A DNA stretch of 20,560 nucleotides from Folioceros fuciformis (GCA_049999805.1 JBNGIO010003018.1:1-20560), one strand, 5' to 3'; positions 8,246 through 16,971 are shown, numbered from the stretch's first letter. Made by a program: numbers and translations. The notes: generated by a model from the sequence alone, not told the origin.

Positions 8246-10009
8246 ATGGCAAAACTTGAATTCTCGTTTCGCGACCGCTTCAATGGGTCTGATTTCTCTA
8301 TATGGGAGATGCGTATGAAGGCCTTTTTCGAAGAACATGAACTAATGGGCATTGTAGATGGCAGTGTGGCAAAACCACAGGCCACTCATGCTGCACCAGG
8401 AACTCTAGCATCTAATGTGATCTCAGACTGGGTTAAGAAAGATAAGAAAGCAAGAAACATCTTACTATCAGCGCTGGATAAAAATATGATGCATCACACA
8501 TCAGGACAAGAGACCTCACATGATGTTTGGAAAATATTCCAGGAGATGTTTTCTGCCAAAGACCCTCAATCCCTCCTGAATACTACACGGCAATTGTATA
8601 ACCTTCGTATGAAGGAAAATGAGACAATCGAGCACCACGTGCATCGGTTCCGCACTCTACGTGCCAGACTTGCAGCTGCTGGAGATATCCTAACAGAATC
8701 AAGATCAGCTACAGTATTTCTAAATTCATTGCCTCCAAGTTATAGGCCTTTTGTCACATCTCATCTAGCTATATTGCGACAACCAGGTCAGGGAGCTTCA
8801 ATTACCCTCTCGGCGATTTTTGGTGCTGCCCTTGAAGAGGAGTCCAGCAGAATAGGTTCTGCAAAATCCTCGTTATCATCACAACAACAGCATGTGCTTT
8901 TTACCTCTCGTGGAAGAGGACGAGGTCGAGGTTTCAGACCTAATTTTGGGAGCAGAAGACCATACTCTGCAACACCCAACAATGCTGCAACATCCAGCAG
9001 TGGAGCACCACGTAGGGTTAAAGGTCCCTGCAATTGGTGTCGCATCCCCGGGCATTATGAGAATGAATGCCGTAAGAAAGCTGCAGGAGAGCCCAGGCGA
9101 CCTGCACCAGAGACAAGTGTAGCTGTTAGACCAGCCACCAACAATGCAAAGGCACCAGCAATTTTAGCAGTGTGTCTATCCCTAACAAAAGCAGATACTA
9201 ACATGTGGTTTCTTGATTCCGGTGCCACTAATCATATCTGTCAATCTAGGGAGATGTATCATACCTATAATCCATCAACAACAAATCAGTTCGTATTACT
9301 GGGAGACGATAGCGGTCTATCCATTCAAGGGACTGGTGAAATCAAGCTACTACTGAATCATGGACAGTACATCATGCTCAAGGGTGTATTACATGTGCCA
9401 AGTATGACAAAAAATCTGTTGTCCGTGCATAAACTAACCTGTGATCATAACTTGCAGATTACGTTCACTCCTGTTTCATGTACAGTTTCACCAATTTCAC
9501 AGCCATCACTTGTTCTAGCATGTGGTTACCCTTACCATGACTTGTATCATCTGCACATTACCATTGGTGACAGTAAAAAAACCACAAAACAGTCAAATGT
9601 TGCAGATGCATATCCAGCAGTTGGTACATCTTTTCTCTGGCACTGTAGGCTATGTCATCCCAGCTTAGCCTATCTCCAGCGTATAATTCAACATTCAGAT
9701 CTATACAAGGATGGTCTTACCTTTAAACCTGATCCTTCACTTTTTTGCGAGAGCTGTCAAGTGGGCAAACTTACACAGAAACCATATAATGATCCTTCTC
9801 CCACACGTGCATCATCCCTGCTAGAGGTCGTCCATTCAGATGTGTGTGGCCCTATGTCAACCTATTCTTTCGGTGGGGCCATTTATTTCCTCTCTTTCTT
9901 GGATGAATGGAGCCACTACTGTCATCTTTATTTCCTGAAAAGCAGACATCAAGTTTTCACAAAGTTTCAGGAGTACACTGCTATGCAGAGGCACAAACAG
10001 GCCATGTGA
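8246..10009 (+). CDS. Element B gag, protease and first part of integrase
   Basis: The start is the ATG at 8246 (MAKLEFSFRDRFNG). The Gag N-terminus (FNGSDFSIWEMRMKAFF) and the LLNTTRQLYNLRMKENETI region match copia gag, which forms the virus-like particle. A Gly/Arg stretch (SRGRGRGRGFRP) comes before the zinc knuckle CNWCRIPGHYENEC at 9029-9070, which binds RNA. The aspartic protease motif DSGA is at 9215-9226. The pre-integrase zinc region (LWHCRLCHPSL, then CESCQVGK) spans about 9635-9765. The first integrase catalytic Asp (HSDVCGP) is at 9839-9841. The frame then ends at TGA 10007-10009, but homology moves to the overlapping frame at about 9975-9985. This is a one-base frameshift between the first and second catalytic Asp, so full-length Gag-Pol cannot be made without frameshifting. 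Confidence 0.92.
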   Translation: MAKLEFSFRDRFNGSDFSIWEMRMKAFFEEHELMGIVDGSVAKPQATHAAPGTLASNVISDWVKKDKKARNILLSALDKNMMHHTSGQETSHDVWKIFQEMFSAKDPQSLLNTTRQLYNLRMKENETIEHHVHRFRTLRARLAAAGDILTESRSATVFLNSLPPSYRPFVTSHLAILRQPGQGASITLSAIFGAALEEESSRIGSAKSSLSSQQQHVLFTSRGRGRGRGFRPNFGSRRPYSATPNNAATSSSGAPRRVKGPCNWCRIPGHYENECRKKAAGEPRRPAPETSVAVRPATNNAKAPAILAVCLSLTKADTNMWFLDSGATNHICQSREMYHTYNPSTTNQFVLLGDDSGLSIQGTGEIKLLLNHGQYIMLKGVLHVPSMTKNLLSVHKLTCDHNLQITFTPVSCTVSPISQPSLVLACGYPYHDLYHLHITIGDSKKTTKQSNVADAYPAVGTSFLWHCRLCHPSLAYLQRIIQHSDLYKDGLTFKPDPSLFCESCQVGKLTQKPYNDPSPTRASSLLEVVHSDVCGPMSTYSFGGAIYFLSFLDEWSHYCHLYFLKSRHQVFTKFQEYTAMQRHKQAM

Positions 10010-12864
10010 TCAAGCGGCTTCGTAGTGATAATGCTAAGGAGTATCTAAGCGCAGAATTCACTGAATTTTGCAAGCAGAAAGGCATCATACACCAATTAAC
10101 TGTGCCTTATCATCCTTCTCAGAACCCTTATGCAGAACGCTACAATCGTACATTACAAGAAAGGACCAGAGCAACTTTGCAGCTAGCAGGACTTACACGA
10201 GGTTATTGGGCTGAAGCGGTGGATGCTGTAAATTACATTGCTAATTGGCTGCCCTTGAAGCCTCTTTATGATACGACCCCTTATCAGCGCTGGTCAGGCA
10301 ACAAACCACGCATTAGTCATTTACGTACCTTTGGAGCTGTGGCTTATGCATATGTGCCTTCAGACAAGAGACACAAGATGGATCATAGACCTACAAAGCA
10401 TGTGTTCATTGGATATTCTGATACAGTCAAGGGTTATAAACTATTCAATCCACTTACCCTGGAGCTCACCATAGCCAGAAGCGTAAGCTTTAATGAGGCT
10501 TTCATTTTGGAGTCTCATCTTCAATCCAGCAGCAGCCATGCTCCCTTGTCTACTGCCTCAGTCTATGGACACACACCACCTGAACATTTCAGCGACACAC
10601 ATGCAACCTTAGAACCTGACTCAGTTTTTCAGCACACAACCTATGATTCTGATCCTGATTCCGATACTGTAGAGCTAGCACAACCACTAGACATCTTACC
10701 TCCACAACCAGATCTAGCACCTGAGGAACCAGCTCTTCCTGAACATGCACATCCTGAACATGAACCTGCTGACCATGAGCCTGCACAGGAACCACAAGAA
10801 GATATGCCTGTAGCAGAAGATATGCCTGAACCACCTTTACATCATTTGGAAGCAGAACTCATACCTTTAGCAGATCAGATTCCATTGCGTAGGTCAGCTC
10901 GAATTCGTCGCCCTAGCAAATGGTTAGAATCTCCTTACACTTCAGGTGAGACATTTTATTCACAATTAGGTCCTAGTGCATCTGACAATGTGCATCCAAG
11001 TCTAGTTCATAGACACATAGCCCTCACTGTTATTGAGCCTCCTGATACACCACTCACATACAAAGAGGCACTTAGTTCTCCACAAAGTGCGGAGTGGCAA
11101 AAGGCTATAGACAGCGAATACCAGTCACTGGTTGACAACAAAACTTGGAAACTGGTAAAGTTACCACCAGATAGAAAAGCCATCACATCAAAATGGGTTT
11201 TTAAGTTGAAGCTAAATCCTGATGGCTCAGTGGCCCGTTATAAGGCCCGTTTGGTTGCACGCGGCTACACCCAAGTCCAGGGCATAGACTATAACGAGAC
11301 TTTCAGCCCTATAGTTAAACCCACATCAATGAGAATTCTATTATGCTACGCTATTCAACAAGGCTTTATAGTCCATCAGATGGACGTAAAGACAGCTTTC
11401 CTTAATGGGCCTCTAGATGAAATCATATATATGCGGCAGCCAGAGGGTTACATAAAGGATCCTACCTTGGTATGTGAACTTTTGAAATCTCTGTATGGAC
11501 TCAAGCAGTCTGCCCGCATTTGGAATGGCAGGGCAAATACAAAACTCCAAGAGCTAGGTTTCCAGCCCCTAGCAGCTGATTGCAGCGTTTACATCCTGCA
11601 AAGGAACAACCAGCTTTGCATTATAGCACTCTACGTTGATGACAACTTTATTTTTGCAAGCAATAACGACATCCTATCACAAGTTAAAAATCAGCTATCA
11701 TCAGAGTGGGATATGACAGACGTTGGACCACTCCGTTTTGCTCTAGGGATACAATTCTTTTTTGATCCAGCAGCTTGCACTGTTACACTACATCAGGAAC
11801 ATTTCATACGTCAGATTTTATCCAAATTCAACCTGCAGGACATAAATCCTGTCTCAACTCCAGTCGCAGCAGGAGAAAAACTGTCACTACAGGACTGCCC
11901 TGTGACAGACGAAGATAAAGCAGAAATGGCAGCAATTCCTTACCGTGAGGTTGTAGGAAGCCTCCTCTACCTTGCAGGTTGGACCAGACCCGATATATCT
12001 CAAGCAACTGGTGTGGTATCTCGTTATCTCTCCAATCCTGGAAAGCGCCATTGGGTAGCGGTCAAAAGAATTTTACGATATCTGAAAGGAACCAGACACT
12101 TGTGCTTGGAATATACCAAGGCAAATGATTTTACACTCACCTGTTATTCTGATGCCGACTGGGCGGGTGACGTTGATAGTAGGAAGTCTATAGCAGCCTA
12201 TTGTACGCTCTTATGCGGATCAGCCATCAGTTGGCAGAGTAAAAAGCTATCCACCATCAGTCTGTCCTCCACAGAGGCAGAATATAGCTCCTTGTCCCTT
12301 GCAGCCAGGGAGATCACGTGGATTAGACAATTCCTTGATGGCATATATGTTAAGCAGACCGAAGCGACAACCCTACTATGCGACAATCAATCTGCAATTG
12401 CCCTATCAGCAAACCCCATCCTTCATGCTCGGAGCAAACACATTGAAATCCAATTTCATTATATTCGACAAGCAGTGGAGCAGAAGATAATACAGCTGCA
12501 GTATGTACATACAACACAGAATGTGGCAGACCTGCTCACCAAGGGCCTGTCGAAGCAACTTCATGAGCAGCATAGATCTTTTTTAGGTCTTGAGGAGAAA
12601 GATAACCCACGACTTCACGTAGCCTCAGTAGCTTTAGTCACACGAACCCGAGCCTATCCTTCCATTCGCCTTACAGCAGTGTTGGGACAGCCTACTAGTG
12701 TGCATTGCTTGCCTCTTCAGCATCTCCTCAGATCTGCACCGGTCTCCACACATAGAATCTGTCAGACATTTAGTGAACTATGCCCGGATGAAGCCATACA
12801 TCAGAAGGCACGAAGCAGTTCTGCATCCGTCATGGATGAGCCCTCGCAGGCGTCAGTCAGCTGA
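9975..12864 (+). CDS. Element B integrase C-part, reverse transcriptase and RNase H
   Basis: The frame is open from upstream of 9907; homology starts at about 9975. Integrase continues with the second Asp (LRSDNAKEY) at 10027-10029 and the catalytic Glu (PYAERYNRT) at 10135-10137. The family usually has DNGGE and NGVAER at these sites. A Pro/Glu/His-rich linker (about 10700-10860) separates integrase from RT. RT runs from about 11040, with KWVFKLKLNPDGS, QMDVKTAFLNG and the active site YVDD at 11632-11643. RNase H shows YSDADW (Asp 12151-12153), STEAEY (Glu 12274-12276), KHIEIQFHYIR and ADLLTKGL. After about 12560 the frame continues for roughly 100 residues with no known domain before its stop. 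There is no stop within RT or RNase H, which looks functional. Confidence 0.92.
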
Positions 12865-13121
12865 GTTTTCCGTCTTTCACACCTGTTCAGCTCCGCTCAC
12901 AGCTCCTCTCTTAAGGTTTTGTTTAGTTTGCAGATGCTTTCTCTTCCTGTGATGAGCGTGTAGCGCGTTTAGTCCTGGGGAGGGGGTTTTTTTTTTGCTT
13001 TCATGCAGCTATGAGATCAGCAGCGATCAGCTCGAGAGCGTGTGCGATGTTTTTCTGCTCAGTGCGCTCAGAGCGGCAAGCCGGATACGTTTTTTTTTCG
13101 TTTCGATTACAAGTTCGGCCT
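12865..13121 (+). other. Element B 3' untranslated region
   Basis: This lies between the pol stop and the polypurine tract. It contains two T-runs (about 12987-12996 and 13090-13098) and no gene. Confidence 0.7.
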
Positions 13122-13130
13122 GAGAGGGGG
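13122..13130 (+). promoter_or_regulatory. Polypurine tract of element B
   Basis: GAGAGGGGG ends directly at the first base of the 3' LTR. It is the expected RNase H-resistant primer for plus-strand DNA synthesis. Confidence 0.9.
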
Positions 13131-13323
13131 TGTTAAGATATGAATCGTTATCCAGCCCTCACTGACAATCGAGCTCTGAAACGGGGCATACTTAAAGAAA
13201 CGGTTACACCTAGACTACTTTGGACCCCTTTTAACATCTTTCTTGATCTTAATGGAATTCATTCACTTCTGAGCACCTCGTCTAATCGTTTCTTCATGTC
13301 TGGTCTCGTTGACAAGCTTTTTA
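13131..13323 (+). repeat. 3' LTR of element B
   Basis: It starts TGTTAAGATATG, with one extra A relative to the 5' LTR, and ends CTTTTTA. Five substitutions separate it from the 5' copy. It is followed by TAGTG, the right target-site duplication. Confidence 0.93.
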
Positions 13324-13439
13324 TAGTGCTTGGATGAGATTGCAGATCTGACTTTTATTGTTCGGGAGAGCTCGCAAGTATCAAGCTCAGAGCATGAGCA
13401 AGCTGGCACTCTTGTTTTGACGAGGTTGATTCTTGCAGG

Positions 13440-13751
13440 ATGAAGGAGGATTTTGGACGTGGAGTCTGGAGTAAATTGTCTCAGACTGAGTGGGGACGGG
13501 TTTGTGAGTCTGTGCTGGCCTTGGAACTCCTGGTGCAAGATGATGAATATGTTCCAGATTCTGTTTTCTATCGGGTTCTCAAGGGATGTATTGCGAGGAA
13601 AGATCTGATTGCAGCAGCAGCAGCAGCAGGTGGCCAGGCAGCTCTTGAAGGATGAAGGGGCTGAGCTTATGAGGGGCCGGAAACAGAATCAGGAGCAGCT
13701 GCAAGCGCTGGATAAGGTGACCAAGAATATTACCGAATTGCGTGAAGAGCA
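13440..13751 (+). pseudogene. Coiled-coil protein of unknown family, frameshifted in a CAG/GCA tract
   Basis: The first frame (13440-13655) starts at an ATG and contains KEDFGRGVWSKLSQTEWGR and LELLVQDDEYVPDSVFYRVL, then runs into a GCA-repeat read as poly-Ala. Shifting by one base inside the (CAG)n tract at about 13612-13629 gives a second frame, open to a TGA at 13749-13751. It reads poly-Gln, then a strongly charged helical stretch (RQLLKDEGAEL, KQNQEQLQALDKVTKNITEL). The two together would form one protein with a C-terminal coiled coil. It lies just right of element B and may be related in type to the coiled-coil ORF at 14748. I do not recognise the family. ATTCTTGCAG just before the ATG looks like a splice acceptor, so this may be an exon. 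Confidence 0.4.
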
Positions 13752-14254
13752 GGATTGTTGATGTGGAATGTGACTATGGAACTGTTTCCAATTGCCATGA
13801 TTTCCCCGGAGCAGAAAGTAAGCATGTCCGAAACCTTGACAGTTGTGGGGGATAGTGTTTCTGATGAAGGACCAACTCTGCTGAAGGGTGCTAAAAGTGC
13901 CATTTCTCATTGGAAACCAAGGAGGCCTCGCTGTAACCGGGCCGCACAGAGCACAATGGAGGTCGGAAAGATCCCCCCTGTGTATGGTCTAGGTTTTTGG
14001 GGATCACACGAGTAGCATTGACCCCTTGATAAGTGCCAAAGAGACTTGAAAGAGACTTGATCTGGAATCCGAGACGACTGAAGGTCTACTTGGGAACCAC
14101 AGCCTCGAACATGTACAGATGTATGTCTCCCCGGCTGATCACTCACAGTCCTTAATGAATGGCGTGTCGAGTTGGGTTCCGTTGAGCCGGTTCATGGGCG
14201 GTGATTTGAAATCGTATGGCCCATAAGTGGCGCCCACCATTTCCCAGACCATAT
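13752..14254. other. No assignable gene
   Basis: A forward frame from about 13758 to 14015 has an ATG and no stop for about 85 codons (including SPEKVS-like and HWKPRRPRC text), but no family match or coding context. It could be an exon continuing from the preceding coiled-coil frame. The remainder shows nothing definite. Confidence 0.4.
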
Positions 14255-14531
14255 TTAGCTCGCCTTGCTGCTCTGGGTAAGGTTGTGGTAACTCGGCTTT
14301 CTACTTTGGGGAAGGTTCTGGTAGCTCGGTTCCGCTTTCGATTGGTTCCTAGGGGTCCGGGGCTGCGCCTACCTGGTTCTGCTGCTGTACAGACATAGAT
14401 CGGTGGGGATTTCAGCTTGAGCGCCGCCAACGCCGTGCCCACCCGCCTTTGCGAACGTCGCTGACAAGCAGGTATGCCTGCCCGCTCTCAGCTCGCCTCT
14501 CTGCTTCGGGTAAGGTTTGGGTAGCTCGGTT
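14255..14531. other. Degenerate direct repeat region
   Basis: The stretch AGCTCGCCTTGCTGC...GGGTAAGG followed by GTAGCTCGGTT at about 14258-14330 recurs in altered form at about 14490-14531. Both copies end, after variable spacing, in TGTACAGACC or TGTACAGACA (about 14385 and 14688). No gene is seen. Confidence 0.5.
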
Positions 14532-14635
14532 CGGGTTTGTTGCTGGTTTCTAGGGGTCCGGGTTTGTTGCTGGTTTCTNNNNNNNNNNCTGGTTTCTAGG
14601 GGTCCGGGTTTGTTGCTGGTTTCTAGGGGTCCGGG
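14532..14635 (+). repeat. 27-bp minisatellite interrupted by a gap
   Basis: Units start with CGGGTTTGTTGCTGGTTTC and contain TAGGGGTC. They are spaced 27 bp apart: 14532 and 14559 before the N run, 14605 and 14632 after it. Copy number is unknown because of the gap at 14579-14588. Confidence 0.9.
14579..14588. other. Assembly gap, 10 N
   Basis: Ten N inside a 27-bp tandem repeat; probably a collapsed or unresolved repeat array. Confidence 0.99.
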
Positions 14636-14747
14636 ACTGCTTGACGGCTGGTCTGCTTGAGGCTGGTTCTGACGGCTGGTCTCTGATGTACAGACCTCTG
14701 TCGCCTCTCCCTGCCTAATCCCTTAGGACGCTGATTTGATATATAGA

Positions 14748-15437
14748 ATGGCTCCTGTGGCTCAAGACAACAAGAACCGCCTGAGTTCCATGTTCTATGG
14801 TCTTGTGTTTGATGTGTTTAAAAACTTAGACGAGACTCACGTGACCAGAGCCCTAGCTATCGGGGAACAGATCTCTCAGCTCGAGAGCACTATCCAGATC
14901 TCTCAGCTCAAGAGCACTATCCAGATCTCTCAGCTCGAGAGCACTGCCCAAGAGGCTCTTGCTGTGGGCTCTGTGAAAGACAGACTCATCCGAACTCTGG
15001 AGGAACATGTGGAACATGGGGTAAGGGTTTTGGAAGAACAGGTGCGGGATTTGCGCCTCAAGTTAGTACAGAGCAAGGGGCTTACAACGCTCCAAGGTTT
15101 GTGGGAACATCTTCAGGAGGAGCTCATTATTGCTCATGCTTTGGAGGGTAGGGATTGGTTTAAGAACTGGAAGGAGATCTTACATTCGAATAGGCCTCTG
15201 CAGGATTGCCTAGAGGCTTCAGCTGGATGGAGCCACCCGGTACAGGCAGCAAAGCTCGTTCAGATCTATAGGGTCCTGTCGGAGCATATTCATGAAGAAA
15301 AATCGAGGTTAAGGTTTGAGTTAAGTCGAACAGGCGGGTACATTCTCCTTGACCAACATCATCCATTGACATTTGACCAGGCATTGGCTACCATATGTGT
15401 AGCTTCTAGCTTAGGTTTGAATGTTAGACTTAGTTAG
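14748..15437 (+). CDS. Hypothetical coiled-coil protein, 229 aa
   Basis: The ATG at 14748 (MAPVAQDNKN) is chosen over an upstream in-frame TTG. The N-terminal part (residues 1-40) contains LSSMFYGLVFDVFKNLDETH. Residues about 41-67 are three 9-residue repeats (QISQLESTI type), followed by a charged coiled-coil stretch to about residue 115 (LEEHVEHGVRVLEEQVRDL). The C-terminal half looks globular, with Trp, Leu and His spread throughout (LQGLWEHLQEELI, DWFKNWKEIL, GGYILLDQHHPLTF). There is no signal peptide or membrane segment. I do not recognise the family. The complex composition and 690-bp length make a real or recently lost gene likely; it could be an exon of a larger gene or a capsid-like protein of an unidentified element. 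Confidence 0.5.
   Translation: MAPVAQDNKNRLSSMFYGLVFDVFKNLDETHVTRALAIGEQISQLESTIQISQLKSTIQISQLESTAQEALAVGSVKDRLIRTLEEHVEHGVRVLEEQVRDLRLKLVQSKGLTTLQGLWEHLQEELIIAHALEGRDWFKNWKEILHSNRPLQDCLEASAGWSHPVQAAKLVQIYRVLSEHIHEEKSRLRFELSRTGGYILLDQHHPLTFDQALATICVASSLGLNVRLS
14868..14948 (+). repeat. Three tandem 27-bp coding repeats
   Basis: Units at 14868, 14895 and 14922 begin CAGATCTCTCAGCTC and differ at few bases. Each adds nine codons (QISQLESTI) in frame within the coiled-coil ORF. Confidence 0.93.
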
Positions 15438-15908
15438 ACTCTGGCTTAGCTTGGCTACAAACTGCTTAAGGTAAAGCAGTACCCAGTGATGGAGGGTGCT
15501 CCACACTTGTGAGTGTAGCATCATGGATGTCGTGCAAACACAACAGGCTAAGGTGAAGGCCCAAGTGAGTGATGCACAGCCAGATGATCGACTTCTACCA
15601 TACCACCTTCAGGGCAGGAAGGGTATGAGTCAGCTGGAAGATGAGGTCCAAATAGACTTGAAGCGAGCAACCGGGCTGACAACAAGAGGAAGCGGAATAG
15701 GGTGCTACACCTTATTGGGTCCAAGCATGCTGGAAACTGCCACACTACACGTACATGTTTATCAAATTGTTGGCGGCGACCACACCACTTTGATACCTTG
15801 TTTCATAATTTCTGCATGAAGCAGCTTTCCTTCCTTTCTTCAAGGCAACGGTGCCTACTCTTGCACATGCCTGCAAGAGGCACACAAACATCACATGCGT
15901 GGGTATAG
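15438..15908. other. No assignable gene; a weak small ORF
   Basis: A 98-codon ATG frame at 15523-15819 (MDVVQTQQAKVKAQ) follows the coiled-coil ORF. It has no recognisable domain and overlaps other open frames, so I do not call it a gene. Confidence 0.4.
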
Positions 15909-15988
15909 CCTTTCCTTGTTCTTACATAATACTGTGAAGGTGAAGAGCCCTTTCCTTGTTCTTACATAACACTGTAAAGGTGAAGAGC
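15909..15988 (+). repeat. Two tandem 40-bp units
   Basis: CCTTTCCTTGTTCTTACATA begins a 40-bp unit repeated directly, with two substitutions between copies. Confidence 0.93.
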
Positions 15989-16540
15989 TTCTTGCCCCAA
16001 GCCTTGCTGTGAATATCCTGAAATGAGAACAGTCCATGTCACCACATCTTTGTGATGAAGTCCATTGTCATGCCCAAAAATTATGGTCCTGAAAAGGGCA
16101 TCTTTCGGTATTTCGGTTTTTGCTAAATTGTGCGACGGTCTGAAAATTGCGTAGGGTCGGATCTTTCGTCTCGGACCGGAGTGGTTTCCGCACTAAGTCC
16201 GTTGCGACACCAGACTAAGACCATGTCCGAGAGCCCGGAGTGCAACTCGGATCGGGCTGTGCTTTCGGCTCTGGGATAACTGAATTCGGCCGGATTCGAA
16301 GCTGAGCTGGTTACCGGAGTCAGCTTCGGGCGTCGACTTCCGGACTCCGGCCAGAGAGTGGAGATGAGACGGCATCCCCAACACCTGTGACGGACGACTG
16401 AGATCGGTCGCGGTTCTGGGTGCGGCTGGAAGACTGGGCGGTAGTGAGCTGTGGAGTCGGCGGGCGGCCATGTCCGAGATCGAGCAAGTGTTGATTGCCG
16501 TTTGCAAGACTCACAAGTTGTCCAGAAGGGGACTTGCTTT
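15989..16540. other. GC-rich stretch with no assignable gene
   Basis: Open frames on both strands (for example minus 16193-16507) are low-complexity Ser/Arg/Pro readings of GC-rich DNA without family motifs. This is the left flank of the kinase fragment. Confidence 0.5.
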
Positions 16541-16621
16541 GGGATGAAGCACGCGGTGGATTGGTGGGCACTGGGGATTTTGCTCTACGAGATGTTGTAC
16601 GGGCGGACGTCGTTCTGCGGT
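16541..16621 (+). pseudogene. Fragment of a phototropin/AGC-type protein kinase domain
   Basis: About 27 codons encode GMKH, then AVDWWALGILLYEMLYGRT, then SFCG. This is the subdomain IX region of plant AGC kinases: the Asp of DWW stabilises the catalytic loop and the family continues GRTPF. The match to phototropin-type wording is close. The sequence on either side, including the activation segment upstream and the C-lobe downstream, is not kinase-like in any frame, so only a short piece survives. In life such kinases are serine/threonine kinases, and phototropins are blue-light receptors at the plasma membrane. It could be an isolated exon or a captured gene fragment. Confidence 0.8.
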
Positions 16622-16735
16622 TGGAAGCCAGCACTCTGCCACTCCGCGCAGCCACGACCATACCAAGAGCGACCCCATAGCCAGAGTTTCAAGGTGGACA
16701 GTGACCGCGACAGAAGACCCCACCTGTAGCATTAC

Positions 16736-16971
16736 TCCTACAACGGTGCTTGCAGCAAGGTGATGTAGGTGCTGGACAAGGGTAGGGCGGTGGCACTGGC
16801 TGCATCCATTGGTTGCATGTCCGTGGCGGGGGACGCTTAGGTGTGGGAGATCAGCTCGAGATTCGGGCCTCGATGGGGTAGGCACCACAACGGTGTCGAC
16901 TTGGCCGCCCCCACCTCGCTGCGGATGCCGGGGAAGTCACGTTCACGGGATGGGAACCCAGCGGCTATGGC
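16736..16971 (+). pseudogene. Fragment of an M23-family (LytM-like) metallopeptidase
   Basis: In one frame the reading NGACSKVM, VLDKGRAVALAASIGCMSVA and then SSRFGPRWGRHHNGVDLAAP appears. The next frame, from 16921, continues ADAGEVTFTGWEPSGYG up to the N gap. SRFGPRWGR...HNGVDLAAP...AxxGxVTFxGWxxxGYG is the hallmark order of M23 zinc endopeptidases, which cut peptidoglycan cross-links. The HxxxD zinc-binding motif is intact (His 16886-16888, Asp 16898-16900). The second zinc site (HxH) would lie beyond the gap. Damage: TAG at 16766-16768 and 16838-16840, and a frameshift at about 16918-16921. Bacterial or plastid origin is possible, since some plants keep peptidoglycan enzymes. The family call is good; the origin is inferred. 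Confidence 0.75.

Larger units (their letters stand above)
7106..13323 (+). mobile_element. Copia element B: structurally complete LTR retrotransposon, 6,218 bp
   Basis: In order the element has a 192-bp 5' LTR, an initiator tRNA-Met primer-binding site, a long leader with an extra coiled-coil ORF, gag, protease, integrase, reverse transcriptase, RNase H, a 3' UTR, a polypurine tract and a 193-bp 3' LTR. The integrase-before-RT order defines Ty1/copia. The LTRs differ by five substitutions and one 1-base indel (about 97% identical), so insertion was fairly recent. Coding damage is limited to one frameshift in integrase. The LTR ends are TG...TA rather than TG...CA. Confidence 0.95.

Noticed and set aside
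9960-10027. Programmed ribosomal frameshift in element B
   Set aside because: The site lies within the integrase core with no slippery heptamer or pseudoknot that I could identify; a mutation is simpler.
15523-15819. 98-codon ORF after the coiled-coil gene
   Set aside because: No family features and competing frames; described only as part of the non-coding stretch.
16193-16661. Minus-strand Ser/Arg/Pro-rich frames
   Set aside because: Shadows of GC-rich sequence; the real similarity (kinase fragment) is on the plus strand.
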